A stretch of 37,568 nucleotides of DNA from Acidovorax sp. (GTDB taxonomy: Bacteria > Pseudomonadota > Gammaproteobacteria > Burkholderiales > Burkholderiaceae_C): positions 1 through 37,568 of the forward strand of contig JAITLO010000021.1 in the NCBI GenBank assembly GCA_031277855.1, read 5' to 3'. Of the stretch, positions 26,931 to 36,075 are shown piece by piece (position 1 is the first letter of the stretch; every line of letters begins with the position of its first letter). The notes beneath the pieces are model-generated. The model was not told the origin of the DNA, made no database searches, and saw nothing but the letters and a program-made list of their open reading frames with translations. The position numbers and the translations under genes were made by a program.

Positions 26931-27602
26931 TCAGCCCTGCACAACGGCTTGCGGCGCCGTCGAGAAATGAATGTGCAGATCGTGGGTGAAGCCGTCGAGC
27001 TGGGCTTCGAGCACCGCAATGCTGCGGCCCAGCAGGTTGTAGGCCAGCACGGCGGGAATGGCCACGGCCAGGCCGGCGGCCGTCATCACCAGGGCCTCGC
27101 CCACGGGGCCGGCCAGTTGGTCCAGCGACACCTGCTGCACACCGGTCAGGGCCGACAGCGCATGGTGAATACCCCAGACCGTGCCCAGCAGGCCCACAAA
27201 AGGCGCCAGTGCACCAATGGAGGCCAACAAGGTCTGCCCCCATTGCAAGCGCCCTGCCACCTGCTGCAGCGCGCCACGCAGATGGCGCACCAGACGGTCG
27301 TCCAGGGTACTTTGGCCGGCCAGAGTAGCCGAGGCCTCGGCTTCTGCCTGGGCCGCCCGCACGGCCTGTGCAAGGGGCAGCAGCCAGGGGGTCTGGCGCT
27401 CCAGCTGCTGCTGGGCCGTGTCCAGATCACGCGCCTGCCAGAAGGCCGCCATGGCGGGCTGCGCCTGGCGGCGGCGGCGCAGCAGCATCAGCCATTGCGC
27501 CAATATCACCACCCAGCTGGCCACCGACATGGCCAGCAGCAGCAGCGCCGTGGCGCGGGTGACTGCATCACCCTGTGCCAGCCATTGCCATCGTGCATCC
27601 AT
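26931..27602 (-). CDS. exbB: ExbB/TolQ-family proton channel protein
   Basis: The 223-aa inner-membrane protein has three membrane segments, near residues 15-37, 123-145 and 165-190. The family core is visible in LLASIGALAPFVGLLGTVWGIHHAL and GPVGEALVMTAAGLAVAIPAVLAYN. It pairs with the ExbD-like protein encoded one base downstream. The ATG at 27602 has AAGGAG seven bases upstream. It follows dapB by 27 bp, so it is likely part of a bamE-dapB-exbB-exbD transcript. Confidence 0.92.
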   Translation of the reverse strand: MDARWQWLAQGDAVTRATALLLLAMSVASWVVILAQWLMLLRRRRQAQPAMAAFWQARDLDTAQQQLERQTPWLLPLAQAVRAAQAEAEASATLAGQSTLDDRLVRHLRGALQQVAGRLQWGQTLLASIGALAPFVGLLGTVWGIHHALSALTGVQQVSLDQLAGPVGEALVMTAAGLAVAIPAVLAYNLLGRSIAVLEAQLDGFTHDLHIHFSTAPQAVVQG

Positions 27603-27629
27603 GGGCTGCTCCTTGGTCAGGGGCTGCGC

Positions 27630-28457
27630 TTAGCGCAGGCCCAGCACATCGTACATATCGAACAGGCCGCTGGGGCGGGCCGCCAGGTAGCGGGCTGCGC
27701 GCAGGCTGCCCTGGGCGTAGCCGGCGCGGCTGCTGGACTTGTGCGCGATTTCCACACGCTCGCCGGTGCCGGCAAACAGCACGGTGTGGTCGCCCACGAT
27801 GTCGCCACCCCGCACGGTGGCAAAGCCTATGGTGTTTTCCTTGCGCTCGCCGGTATGGCCAAAGCGCTCGTACACGGCGCGGTCGGCCAGCTTGCTGCCC
27901 TGGGCCTCGGCAATCACTTCGCCCATCTTCAGCGCCGTGCCCGAGGGGGCATCCACCTTGTGCTTGTGGTGGGCCTCAATGATTTCGATGTCGTAGCCGC
28001 CTTCTTGCAGGGCCTTGGCCGCCATCTCCAGCAGCTTGAACGTGACGTTCACGCCCGTGCTCATATTGGCGGACAAGATGACAGCGGTTTTCTTCGCAAA
28101 TTCGGCGATCTGGGCTTTTTCAGCATCGCTGAAGCCGGTGGTGCCGATCACCACCTTCACGCCCAGCTCGGCCGCCACGGCCAGATGGGCCAGCGTGCCT
28201 TCGGGGCGGGTGAAGTCGATCAGCACATCGGCCTTGGCCAGCGCGGCGCGCACATCGCTTTCGATGAGCACGCCGGTGGTTTTGCCCAGAAAGGCTGCGG
28301 CTTCCTGGCCCAGGCTGGGGTTGCCCGGCTGGTCCAGCGCTGCGCTGAGCTGGCAATCGCCGCTGGCCAGTACGGCCTCGATCAGCATATGGCCCATGCG
28401 ACCGGAAGCGCCGGCAATGGCCACACGCAGCAAGGAGGAAGAGGAGGAAGCAGTCAT
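27630..28457 (-). CDS. dapB: 4-hydroxy-tetrahydrodipicolinate reductase
   Basis: The 275-aa cytosolic enzyme of lysine/diaminopimelate synthesis has the NAD(P)H-binding GASGRMG at residues 16-22 and the catalytic [18 protein letters not shown] near residues 155-172. The SGTA substrate loop is intact. Length matches the family (about 270 aa). ATG 28457 begins [19 protein letters not shown]; a longer frame to 28499 adds unlikely residues. It lies between bamE (140-bp gap) and exbB (27 bp). Confidence 0.96.
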   Translation of the reverse strand: MTASSSSSLLRVAIAGASGRMGHMLIEAVLASGDCQLSAALDQPGNPSLGQEAAAFLGKTTGVLIESDVRAALAKADVLIDFTRPEGTLAHLAVAAELGVKVVIGTTGFSDAEKAQIAEFAKKTAVILSANMSTGVNVTFKLLEMAAKALQEGGYDIEIIEAHHKHKVDAPSGTALKMGEVIAEAQGSKLADRAVYERFGHTGERKENTIGFATVRGGDIVGDHTVLFAGTGERVEIAHKSSSRAGYAQGSLRAARYLAARPSGLFDMYDVLGLR

Positions 28458-28597
28458 GGTGGAAATGCGAGGTTCAGGCCCGGAGCAGCCCGGGTGCAAA
28501 CGACAAAAAGGCCGCCAGCGCGCATGGCGTTCCGGCAGCCCTTCTCAATGGGGAATATGGCAGATGCAGCACAAAAGCTGCAGCTGCCTGGTGGACA

Positions 28598-29155
28598 TCA
28601 ACGGGCCGGAGCATCCAGCGGCGGATAGGACTGGGCAGACGGCGCGGCCGGCACCTCGGGCATTTGCTCGGCCTCGGCAGCCGATTTTTTGACCGGGTAG
28701 CGCGCCAGCTGGGCCTCGGTGGCTTCGAGCGGAGGCACCTTGATGTTGTCCATCTTCTTGCCCAGCGAGGCCACGAACTCAGCTTCGGAGGGCATCTCGT
28801 CGCCCTCGGCACGGTCAAACTGCTCGCCGTTGAAGAACACGGTCAGCTTGCGCGTTTGCGACTCCACGCCGGCACGCTTGAGGGTAAACACATAGTCCCA
28901 GCGGTCGGTGTGGAACACGCTGGTCACCAGGGGCGTACCCAGAATCTCACGCACCTGCTGGCGGCTCATGCCGGGTTGCAGGGCGGCGACTTGCTCCTTG
29001 GAGACAAAATTGCCCTGTACCACGTCCACCTTGTACGGCGTAATGGAATTGGCGAGGCTGCGCGTGGCGCTGTTGAAGCTGCCGCAGGCGGCAAGCAGTC
29101 CGCCCAACGACAAAGTCATGAGCACAGAAACACAACGGCGGGCTTTAGCATGCAT
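28598..29155 (-). CDS. bamE: Outer membrane assembly lipoprotein BamE
   Basis: The 185-aa lipoprotein has signal peptide and lipobox LAAC (Cys at about residue 24). The SmpA/OmlA domain covers residues ~38-125, including LQPGMSRQQVREILGTPL and TDRWDYVFTL. It is a subunit of the BAM complex that inserts beta-barrel proteins. The tail beyond residue 130 is longer than in E. coli BamE (113 aa) and rich in Glu, Ala and Pro. It is divergent from fur (148 bp between starts), the usual arrangement in betaproteobacteria. Confidence 0.95.
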   Translation of the reverse strand: MHAKARRCVSVLMTLSLGGLLAACGSFNSATRSLANSITPYKVDVVQGNFVSKEQVAALQPGMSRQQVREILGTPLVTSVFHTDRWDYVFTLKRAGVESQTRKLTVFFNGEQFDRAEGDEMPSEAEFVASLGKKMDNIKVPPLEATEAQLARYPVKKSAAEAEQMPEVPAAPSAQSYPPLDAPAR

Positions 29156-29185
29156 GGGTAATGGCTACGGGATATGATCCAGTCC

Positions 29186-29191
29186 ATTGTA
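29186..29191 (-). promoter_or_regulatory. Candidate -10 of the bamE promoter
   Basis: The minus strand reads TACAAT about 30 bp before the bamE ATG, preceded by GC. The -35 region is not close to consensus. A second -10-like TATGAT (29173-29178, plus strand) may serve fur. Motif match only. Confidence 0.4.
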
Positions 29192-29303
29192 GCGGCAGCC
29201 CCCGAAACGCCATCGGGTCGCCTTCCCGCCGCTGCAAGGGCCATTCCTGCCGCCGCTGGCGCATCGTCCACCATGGTGTGCCAGGCCAACCAGAGACCCT
29301 GAC

Positions 29304-29729
29304 ATGAAAAATATCGAAGAGCTCAAGAGCACGGGCCTGAAAGCCACGCTCCCCCGTCTGAAGATTTTGGAGATCTTCCAGACCGGCAAACAGCGCCATA
29401 TGACGGCCGAAGACGTGTTCCGCGTGCTGCTGGACGAGCGCTCGGACATTGGTCTGGCCACGGTCTACCGCGTGCTGACCCAGTTCGAACAGGCCGGCAT
29501 CTTGCTGCGCAGCAATTTCGAAAGCGGCAAGGCGGTCTATGAGCTCAACGAGGGCCAGCACCACGACCACTTTGTCTGCACCAGCTGCGGCAAGGTCGAA
29601 GAGTTCTACGACCCCGAGATCGAAAAGCGCCAGCAACTGATCGCCAATGAAATGGGCTGGACCATACAGGACCACTCCATGTCGCTGTACGGCCAATGCG
29701 CCGAATGCTCGGCCCGCGCCAGCAAGTAA
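29304..29729 (+). CDS. fur: Ferric uptake regulator Fur
   Basis: The 141-aa metal-sensing repressor controls iron uptake and storage. It has a winged-helix DNA-binding N-terminal half (recognition region [14 protein letters not shown] near 48-61). The metal-binding motif is HHDH (86-89), and two cysteine pairs, C92/C95 and C132/C135, form the structural zinc site. Sequence and length are as in other beta-Fur proteins. ATG 29304 begins [15 protein letters not shown]. It is divergent from bamE and ends at an intrinsic terminator. Confidence 0.97.
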   Translation: MKNIEELKSTGLKATLPRLKILEIFQTGKQRHMTAEDVFRVLLDERSDIGLATVYRVLTQFEQAGILLRSNFESGKAVYELNEGQHHDHFVCTSCGKVEEFYDPEIEKRQQLIANEMGWTIQDHSMSLYGQCAECSARASK

Positions 29730-29752
29730 AAGCGCAGCAGCTCCACACCAAA

Positions 29753-29784
29753 GGGCAAGGCATGTAAATGCCCTGCCCTTTTTT
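29753..29784 (+). terminator. Intrinsic terminator of fur
   Basis: GGGCAAGGCAT (29753-29763) and ATGCCCTGCCC form an 11-bp stem with one mismatch and a short loop, followed by TTTTTT. Confidence 0.88.
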
Positions 29785-29893
29785 ACGTTTTGCAACCGTT
29801 CTTTACCCTTCCCACACCCAGCCCCCGCTGGAGCGGCGCAGTATCCAGCCCATACACCGCTGGGGCGGCCAGCGTCAAAGCCGGGAGGGGGTT

Positions 29894-31489
29894 ATGCCTT
29901 GGGTACGGTCGATTTCACGCCATGTCTGCATCTGCCTGGTAATTGGCGGGCTCTCTGCCTGCGCGCCCTTACGCCCTACACCGCAGCTCAGCCCTGCGGC
30001 CGCACAGCTGCTGGAAAGCAGCGCCCTGCCCACATCGCTGAACGCCCAGCAGCGCCAGCAATGGCTGGACCGCGTGACCTGGGGCGCCACAGACAGCGCC
30101 GATGCCCTGCTGCAGCAGCAAGGCCTTGCGCGCTGGCTGGGCCAGCAACTCACACCCTCCGCCGCGCCCATGCCTGCTGCGGTGCAGCGCCAGATCGACG
30201 CCTTGCGCATCAGCCAGCAATCCATGGCGCAGCTACAGGGTGAGATCACAGCACAGCGCCAAGCCATTCGCGCTGCGGCCGACCCCGAGCAGGCAGCGCA
30301 GCTGCGCCAGGATGTGCAGCGCCAACTCAACCAGCTGAGCAACGAAGCCCAGCAGCGCCAGATCTGGCGCGCCCTGTACGCGCCCCACCAGTTGCAGGAG
30401 CAGATGACCTGGTTCTGGATGAACCACTTCAACGTCAGCACCCGCAAGGGCGATGTACGCCTGTGGGTGGCCGACTACGAGGAACGCGCCATACGCCCCA
30501 ACGCACTGGGCAATTTCCGCGATCTGCTGGCCGCCAGCATGCGCCACCCGGCCATGCTGCTGTACCTGGACAACGCCAGCAATGCGGCCGGCCGTATCAA
30601 TGAAAACTATGCACGCGAGCTGCTGGAGCTGCACACCATGGGCGTGGGCGGCGGCTACACCCAGGCCGATGTGCAGGCCATGGCCCATGTGCTGACCGGC
30701 GTAGGTCTGAACCTGCGCCCAGCAAACACCCCGCCACCCAAACTGCGGCCCGAACGCCAGGCCGACTATGTGCGCCAGGGCTTTTTCGAATTCAACCCCA
30801 ACCGCCATGACTACACGCCCCAGTCACTGCTCGGCCAGCCCTTGCACCACCAAGGTATGGAACAGGTCAATGAGGCGCTGGAGCGCATTGTGGCGGCACC
30901 AAGCACCTCACATTTCATAGCACGCAAGCTGGCGGTCTATTTCCTGGGCGACAGCCCACCACCCGCCGTTGTCGAGCGTGCGGCCCAGGCTTTTGCACGC
31001 AGCCATGGCGACATCGCTGCCACGCTGGCCAGCTTGCTGACTGCCCCTGAGTCCATGCAGCACTTTGGCCAGCGCTTCAAAGACCCTATGCACTATGTGC
31101 TGGGCGCCACCCGCCTGGCCTATGACCAGCGCGTGGCCAGCGATGTGCGTCCGGTACTGGGCTGGATCAACCAGCTGGGCCAGCCCCTGTATGGCCGCGA
31201 GACACCGGATGGCTACCCACCCACCCAGTCCGACTGGTCCAGCTCCGGCCAGATGAGCAACCGCTTTGAAGTGGCCCGGCAAATCGGCAGCCGTGGTGCC
31301 GTGCTGTTCAAGACCGACCCGCAAGCACCTCTGGAGCGGCCACCCTACCCCGAGCTGGCCCAGCGCCGCAGCGTGCAAGCCCGTTTGCCCACGCTGAGCA
31401 CCGCCAGCCGCGACGCGTTGGCCCAGGCCCGAAACCCGGCGGACTGGAACAGCTTTTTCCTGGCCACCCCCGAGATGATGTTTCGCTAA
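29894..31489 (+). CDS. DUF1800 lipoprotein
   Basis: The 531-aa exported protein has a lipoprotein signal at residues 1-22 (lipobox LSAC). Residues ~50-520 fit the DUF1800 family, including YAPHQLQEQMTWFWMNHFNV, INENYARELLELHTMGV and FIARKLAVYFLGD. The function of the family is not established; such genes usually travel with DUF1501 partners, as here (11 bp to the next gene). ATG 29894 was chosen for its GGGAGGGG site and lipobox; a longer frame from 29768 overlaps the fur terminator. Confidence 0.9.
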   Translation: MPWVRSISRHVCICLVIGGLSACAPLRPTPQLSPAAAQLLESSALPTSLNAQQRQQWLDRVTWGATDSADALLQQQGLARWLGQQLTPSAAPMPAAVQRQIDALRISQQSMAQLQGEITAQRQAIRAAADPEQAAQLRQDVQRQLNQLSNEAQQRQIWRALYAPHQLQEQMTWFWMNHFNVSTRKGDVRLWVADYEERAIRPNALGNFRDLLAASMRHPAMLLYLDNASNAAGRINENYARELLELHTMGVGGGYTQADVQAMAHVLTGVGLNLRPANTPPPKLRPERQADYVRQGFFEFNPNRHDYTPQSLLGQPLHHQGMEQVNEALERIVAAPSTSHFIARKLAVYFLGDSPPPAVVERAAQAFARSHGDIAATLASLLTAPESMQHFGQRFKDPMHYVLGATRLAYDQRVASDVRPVLGWINQLGQPLYGRETPDGYPPTQSDWSSSGQMSNRFEVARQIGSRGAVLFKTDPQAPLERPPYPELAQRRSVQARLPTLSTASRDALAQARNPADWNSFFLATPEMMFR

Positions 31490-31500
31490 AGAAAACCGCC

Positions 31501-32724
31501 ATGCAAAGACGTCAATTGCTCGGCCTGGCTGCCGGCCTTCCTCTGGCCTGCTACCTGGGCCATGCCCAAGCGCTGCAACCCGTGCTGGCCCGCGACACAC
31601 CCCGCTTTTTGCTGGTGTTTCTGCGGGGCGCCTATGACTGCTGCAATCTGCTGGTGCCCACGCACAGCGACTTCTACTACCAGGCCCGCCCCCGCATCGC
31701 CATCGCGCGGCCCGGGGAGGCCAATGGTGCCCTGGCACTGAATGCAGACTGGGGTTTGCATCCAGGCCTGCAGACCACTGTGCTGCCGCTGTTCACCCAG
31801 CGCCAAGCCTGTTTTATCCCTTTTGCGGGCAGCAACGACCTCTCACGCAGCCATTTCGAAACCCAGGACAGCATCGAACTGGGCCAGCCTCTCGACGGCC
31901 ACCAAGGCTTTCAATCGGGTTTTTTGAACCGCCTGGCGCAGGTGCTGCAACAAGACCGCCATCGCCATACCGGCACGCCCATGGCTTTCACAGCCCAGCT
32001 GCCGCTGTGTCTGCGCGGCGATGCCCAGGCAGCCAATATGGCGCTGAGTGCTGTGGGCAAGGGCGGCATGGACGGGCAGCGCAGCCAGATCATTACCTCC
32101 ATGTACCAGGGCACGGCACTGGGCGCAGCCGTCAAGGAAGGCTTTGCCGTGCGCGATGCCGTGCAGCGTGGCATACAGGAGGAGATGGAGCAGGCCAGCC
32201 GCAACGCCATCACCGCCAAAGGCTTTGGCCTGGTGGCACAGCGTATGGGAGCACTGATGCGCGAGCAGTTTGATCTGGGCTTTGTCGATGTGGGCGGCTG
32301 GGACACCCATGTGAACCAGGGTGGCGCCACAGGCAATCTGGCCAATCGCCTGACCGAGCTGGGCCAGGGATTGGCGGCTTTTGCCGACGCACTGGGGCCA
32401 GAGGCCTGGCGCCACACCGTGGTGGCGGTGATCAGCGAATTTGGCCGCACCTTCCGCGAAAACGGCAACCTGGGTACGGACCATGGCCATGGCACGGTGT
32501 ACTGGCTGCTGGGTGGTGGACTGTCGGCCCAGGCCGGCGGCCGGGTGCTGGGCGAGCAGCTGACGGTGAATGAGAAAAACCTGTTCCAGAACCGCGACTA
32601 CCCGGTGCTCAACGAATACCGCAATCTGTTGGGCGGCCTGTTTGCCAATCTCTATGGACTCAATGCAAAGCAGCTGCAGCAGATATTCCCGGCTTCACGG
32701 CCGCAGAATCTGCAGCTGGTGTAG
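31501..32724 (+). CDS. DUF1501 protein
   Basis: The 407-aa protein starts MQRRQLLGLAAGLPLACYLG; its twin arginines followed by a hydrophobic stretch look like a Tat signal. The body matches DUF1501: LLVFLRGAYDCCNLLVP near 37, VDVGGWDTHVNQGG near 263 and EFGRTFRENGNLGTDHGHGT near 320. The last resembles sulfatase/phosphatase-type metal sites, with Asp and His residues. It lies 11 bp after the DUF1800 gene, which makes the classical pair. It converges with hprK. Confidence 0.9.
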   Translation: MQRRQLLGLAAGLPLACYLGHAQALQPVLARDTPRFLLVFLRGAYDCCNLLVPTHSDFYYQARPRIAIARPGEANGALALNADWGLHPGLQTTVLPLFTQRQACFIPFAGSNDLSRSHFETQDSIELGQPLDGHQGFQSGFLNRLAQVLQQDRHRHTGTPMAFTAQLPLCLRGDAQAANMALSAVGKGGMDGQRSQIITSMYQGTALGAAVKEGFAVRDAVQRGIQEEMEQASRNAITAKGFGLVAQRMGALMREQFDLGFVDVGGWDTHVNQGGATGNLANRLTELGQGLAAFADALGPEAWRHTVVAVISEFGRTFRENGNLGTDHGHGTVYWLLGGGLSAQAGGRVLGEQLTVNEKNLFQNRDYPVLNEYRNLLGGLFANLYGLNAKQLQQIFPASRPQNLQLV

Positions 32725-32728
32725 CACC

Positions 32729-32744
32729 CGGGGCCTGGGCCCCG
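32729..32744. terminator. Short GC hairpin between convergent DUF1501 gene and hprK
   Basis: CGGGGCC/GGCCCCG (32729-32735 with 32738-32744) is a 7-bp perfect arm pair, effectively a tight hairpin, centred between the two stop codons. There is no T-run on either side, so this is only a weak candidate. Confidence 0.3.
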
Positions 32745-32750
32745 CAGCGC

Positions 32751-33704
32751 TTATTCGATGCCCTGCTCCATGGCGCGGCGGTGGCGGTCCACAAACTCCT
32801 GGTAGGTGTCTATGCCCCGCAGCTGCAAGATGGTGTTGCGCACGGCGGCTTCCACCAACACGGCGATGTTGCGGCCTGCCACCACCTGGATGATGACCTT
32901 GAGCACCGGCACACCCAGCACGTCCTGGGTCAGGGGCTCCTGGGGCAGGCGCTCGTAGTCGCGCTCCATGGTTTCCTTGCGCACCAGGTGCACGATGAGC
33001 TTGAGCCGCATCTTGCGGCGCACCGCCGTCTCGCCAAAGATGGCGCGGATATCCAGCAGGCCTATGCCGCGCACCTCGAGCAGGTTTTGCAGCAGATCGG
33101 GGCATTTGCCCTCGATGGTGGTCTGGTTGATGCGAAACAGGTCCACGGCATCATCGGCCACCAGGCCGTTGCCGCGGGTGATCAGCTCCAGCCCCAGCTC
33201 GCTCTTGCCCAGGCCGGATTCGCCGGTGATGAGTACCCCCATGCCCAAAATGTCCATGAACACACCGTGCATGGTGGTGCGGTCGGCGAAATGCTTGGAC
33301 AGATAGGCCCGCAACACGTCGATGACAAAGGCCGCAGCCTCGCGTGTGGCGAACATGGGGATTTGTGCGCGCTCGCACATGGACAGCAGCGCGGGCGGGG
33401 CCTGCTGGCCGTCGGCCAGCACCAGCACCGGCGGCTCCAGCGTGACGATGCGCGCCACGCGGCGAGCGCAATCCTCCTGCGTGGCGTTGGTGAGGTAGGC
33501 GACCTCGCGCTCACCGATCACCTGCACGCGGTAGGGATGGATGTAGTTCAGATAGCCCACCAGGTCGGCGCCGGAGCGGGCGGAGCGCACGGCCATTTCG
33601 TCGAAACGGCGCTCCGACGCGCCCAGACCGGCCAGCCATTCCCAGCGCAGGCTTTCGCGGAAAGCCTCGAACATCCGGTCGGCGTTGACGGCGGTGGGCT
33701 TCAC
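32751..33704 (-). CDS. hprK: HPr kinase/phosphorylase
   Basis: The 317-aa bifunctional kinase/phosphorylase acts on the regulatory serine of HPr-like proteins. The P-loop is GESGLGKS (161-168), and the HprK signature [15 protein letters not shown] lies at about 207-221. His 146 in the MHGVFMDI stretch precedes the P-loop. The start at 33704 is four bases after the ptsN stop. Betaproteobacteria often keep hprK beside ptsN. No HPr or enzyme I gene is in the window. Confidence 0.95.
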   Translation of the reverse strand: MKPTAVNADRMFEAFRESLRWEWLAGLGASERRFDEMAVRSARSGADLVGYLNYIHPYRVQVIGEREVAYLTNATQEDCARRVARIVTLEPPVLVLADGQQAPPALLSMCERAQIPMFATREAAAFVIDVLRAYLSKHFADRTTMHGVFMDILGMGVLITGESGLGKSELGLELITRGNGLVADDAVDLFRINQTTIEGKCPDLLQNLLEVRGIGLLDIRAIFGETAVRRKMRLKLIVHLVRKETMERDYERLPQEPLTQDVLGVPVLKVIIQVVAGRNIAVLVEAAVRNTILQLRGIDTYQEFVDRHRRAMEQGIE

Positions 33705-33708
33705 GGGA

Positions 33709-34176
33709 TCAGACGGCGGTGGCGGACTTCCAGCCAGCGATCAGGCCGTGCAGTTCCACCGCATCGGCGCAGCGCACCAGGTGCTCGCGCAGCGTGGAAT
33801 CGCTGAGCAGCTCGGCGATCTCGGACAGGATTTCCAGGTGCTGCTGGGTGGCTGCCTCGGGCACGAGCAAAAAGATCAGCAGGCTGACAGGTTGTTCATC
33901 GGGGGCGTCAAAGCCAATGGGGCGCGCCATCTGGAACACGGCGGCCATGGGGGACTTGAGGCCCTTGATGCGCCCATGCGGAATGGCCACGCCATGGCCC
34001 AGGCCGGTAGAGCCCAGACGTTCGCGCGCGAACAGGCTGTCGGTGATAAGCGCGCGGGACAGACCGTGCAGGCTTTCAAACAAAAGCCCTGCTTCTTCAA
34101 AAGCGCGCTTCTTACTGGTGGCGTCCACGCTCACAAGGACTTGTGTGGACGGCAGGATGGAGGCAAGACGGTTCAT
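33709..34176 (-). CDS. ptsN: PTS IIA-like nitrogen regulatory protein PtsN
   Basis: The 155-aa EIIA-Ntr protein is the last acceptor of the nitrogen phosphotransferase chain. The phosphorylated histidine is H67 in [12 protein letters not shown], with H61 also conserved. Start [13 protein letters not shown] at ATG 34176; a longer frame to 34230 has no site. It lies between hpf and hprK. In E. coli the unphosphorylated form inhibits K+ uptake by binding TrkA; whether it does so here is inference. Confidence 0.95.
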   Translation of the reverse strand: MNRLASILPSTQVLVSVDATSKKRAFEEAGLLFESLHGLSRALITDSLFARERLGSTGLGHGVAIPHGRIKGLKSPMAAVFQMARPIGFDAPDEQPVSLLIFLLVPEAATQQHLEILSEIAELLSDSTLREHLVRCADAVELHGLIAGWKSATAV

Positions 34177-34230
34177 GTGTGGGGAATTATGCACCGCACG
34201 GCCCACGGACGACAGATGCCCGGACCGCAC

Positions 34231-34255
34231 AAAAAAGAGCCGCGCTCAGCGGCTC
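34231..34255 (-). terminator. Intrinsic terminator of hpf
   Basis: On the minus strand GAGCCGC-TGAGC-GCGGCTC is followed by TTTTTT (plus 34231-34236). It lies between hpf and ptsN, so the hpf transcript can end separately from ptsN-hprK. Confidence 0.87.
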
Positions 34256-34278
34256 CCTGTAGTATGCATTGTGCGGTG

Positions 34279-34626
34279 TCAAGCTGCTGCAAGCCCTGGC
34301 ATATTGCGTTTGCTTGCATCTCCCCGGCGTTCTTGCAGGCGGGTTTTGTGTTTGACGACCTTGCGATCCAGCTTGTCGACCAGTGCATCCACGGCCGCAT
34401 ACAGATCGAAGTGCGAACTGCCCGCATACAAATCAGAGCCTTTGACGCGCACATTGCATTCGGCGCGTTGGCGTTTGTCCTTTTCGCTTTCGTTGTGTAC
34501 CGAAAGCAGTACCTTGACATCAATCACCTGGTCAAAATGGCGTAGCACACGACCGAGCTTTTCCATGACGTAGTTGCGCAGCGCGGGGGTCACATCCAGA
34601 TGGTGCCCGCTGATGGTCAAGTTCAT
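34279..34626 (-). CDS. hpf: Ribosome hibernation promoting factor
   Basis: The 115-aa protein of the HPF/RaiA short-form family binds the decoding region of the ribosome in slow growth. It begins MNLTISGHHLDVTPALRNYV, and the conserved DLYAAVDALVDKLDRKVVKHK lies around residues 74-94. Length is as for short HPF. ATG 34626 has AGGAGG eight bases upstream. It usually follows rpoN in proteobacteria; here no rpoN precedes it. It is divergent from purC. Confidence 0.95.
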   Translation of the reverse strand: MNLTISGHHLDVTPALRNYVMEKLGRVLRHFDQVIDVKVLLSVHNESEKDKRQRAECNVRVKGSDLYAGSSHFDLYAAVDALVDKLDRKVVKHKTRLQERRGDASKRNMPGLAAA

Positions 34627-35013
34627 AAACCAGCCTCCTGTGGTCTCTAGGTCCAGAGTGCATCCGTGGCGGCCAGAGGCCGTTGGATGCGGTGGGCGGT
34701 GAATGCGCATTCGTCTCGCTTGGAGCCCACTGTGCGCGAACTGCGCGGCGAAATCAACGGCATTCCGACATGCCTGGCGGGGATATGGGAAGTAGCCCGA
34801 ATTCGGCGCACAATGTACAAGTTTGCTAACAACGCCACCGGACGAAAACACCGCTGTTTGTAGGCGCCCGCCTCGCGGCACCTCCTTGGTAACCGGTCCG
34901 GCCTCCTCCCCGCCTGCATGCCCTTGCGCCGCCACGTAGAATCCCGCCCTGGCGCGGACCTGCCGCAGGACGGCGACTCGCGCACCCGCCGCCCCCATTT
35001 CCCTGTGACCCCC
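34627..35013. other. Divergent promoter region between hpf and purC
   Basis: These 387 bp have no gene; short open frames are not coding-like and no tRNA or known riboswitch is recognised. They hold the ribosome site of hpf (AGGAGG ahead of 34626) and a -10-like TAGAAT (34937-34942) suitable for purC. No -24/-12 sigma-54 site was found ahead of hpf. Confidence 0.6.
34937..34942 (+). promoter_or_regulatory. Candidate -10 of the purC promoter
   Basis: TAGAAT lies 71 bp before the purC ATG. A poor -35 match (CTGCAT, 34914-34919) sits 17 bp upstream. Confidence 0.4.
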
Positions 35014-35937
35014 ATGACCACCCAGCCCAGCACATCCTCCCTGCACACTTCCACGATCACCTCCCTGCCGCTGCTGGCGCGCGGCAAGGTGCGCGACAAC
35101 TACGCCGTGGGTGATGACCGCATTCTGATGGTGGCCTCGGACCGCCTCTCCGCCTTCGACGTGATCATGGGCGAGCCCATTCCCGGCAAGGGCGAGCTGC
35201 TGACGCAAATGGCGCTGTTCTGGTTCGACAAGCTGGGCCATATCTGTCCCAACCACTTGACCGGCGCTGCCCCCGAATCCGTGGTCACCCCGGCCGAAGT
35301 GCCCCAGGTCACCGGCCGTTCCATGCTGGTCAAGCGTCTCAAGCCCGTGCTGATCGAGGCCGTGGTGCGCGGCTATCTGGCCGGCAGCGGCTGGCAGGAA
35401 TACCAGGCATCCCAGTCGGTGTGCGGCGTCAAGCTGCCCGCCGGCCTGACCAATGCCGCCAAGCTGCCCGAGCCCATCTACACCCCGGCGGCCAAGGCCG
35501 AAATGGGCGATCACGACGAAAACATCACCTACGAGCGCACCGTGGAAATGGTGGGCGAGAAGCTGGCCGCACAGATCCGCGACACCGCCATCCGCATCTA
35601 CAAGGAAGCGGCCGCGATCGCACTGACCAAGGGCATGATCATTGCCGACACCAAGTTCGAATTCGGCCTGACCGAAGACGGCACCCTGGTGCTGATGGAC
35701 GAGGTGCTGACCCCCGACAGCTCGCGCTACTGGCCTGTGGAAGGCTATGAAGACGCGCTCAAGGCCGGCGCCAATCCCCCCAGCTACGACAAGCAGTTCG
35801 TGCGCGACTGGCTGGAGCAAGCCCAGGTCGACGGCAAGCCCTGGGGCAAGACCGCCCCTGCCCCCCGCCTGCCCCAGGACGTGATCACCAAGACCGCCGC
35901 CAAATACCGCGAAGCCCTGCAGCGCCTGACGGCCTGA
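35014..35937 (+). CDS. purC: Phosphoribosylaminoimidazole-succinocarboxamide synthase
   Basis: The 307-aa cytosolic enzyme of de novo purine synthesis joins CAIR and aspartate with ATP to give SAICAR. This is the longer type (E. coli PurC is 237 aa). The early [28 protein letters not shown] and the later [30 protein letters not shown] (split at about residue 215-240) are diagnostic. ATG 35014 (MTTQPSTSS) was chosen over a frame beginning at 34918, which would cover the -10-like TAGAAT. It is followed by a strong terminator. Confidence 0.96.
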   Translation: MTTQPSTSSLHTSTITSLPLLARGKVRDNYAVGDDRILMVASDRLSAFDVIMGEPIPGKGELLTQMALFWFDKLGHICPNHLTGAAPESVVTPAEVPQVTGRSMLVKRLKPVLIEAVVRGYLAGSGWQEYQASQSVCGVKLPAGLTNAAKLPEPIYTPAAKAEMGDHDENITYERTVEMVGEKLAAQIRDTAIRIYKEAAAIALTKGMIIADTKFEFGLTEDGTLVLMDEVLTPDSSRYWPVEGYEDALKAGANPPSYDKQFVRDWLEQAQVDGKPWGKTAPAPRLPQDVITKTAAKYREALQRLTA

Positions 35938-35950
35938 TCGCACCTTAGAT

Positions 35951-35997
35951 AAAAAATAAAGCCCCCTTCGCGTTTCCGCGAAGGGGGCTTTGTTTTT
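35951..35997 (+). terminator. Intrinsic terminator of purC
   Basis: GCCCCCTTCGCG (35961-35972) and CGCGAAGGGGGC (35977-35988) form a perfect 12-bp stem, loop TTTC, followed by a T-rich run; an A-run precedes it. Confidence 0.93.
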
Positions 35998-36055
35998 GGT
36001 AGCAGCGCAGGCAAGGCGCAACAACTGCCCTGTAAACCGCAGACCAACTGCGAGC

Positions 36056-36075
36056 ATTTGCAATGATTCGCAAAT
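36056..36075. promoter_or_regulatory. Inverted repeat upstream of the DJ-1/PfpI gene
   Basis: ATTTGC-AATGATTC-GCAAAT has 6-bp arms and a near-palindromic centre. On the minus strand TGCGAATCATTGCA resembles Fur-type operators with one base missing. It lies about 120 bp upstream of the next gene and could also be an unrelated repressor site. Confidence 0.3.

Noticed and set aside
32729..32744. GC hairpin as a firm convergent terminator
   Set aside because: It lacks a T-run on both sides; kept only as a low-confidence feature.
34627..34917. Sigma-54 promoter ahead of hpf
   Set aside because: The closest match (TGGCGT...TTAGCA) has the wrong spacing between GG and GC.
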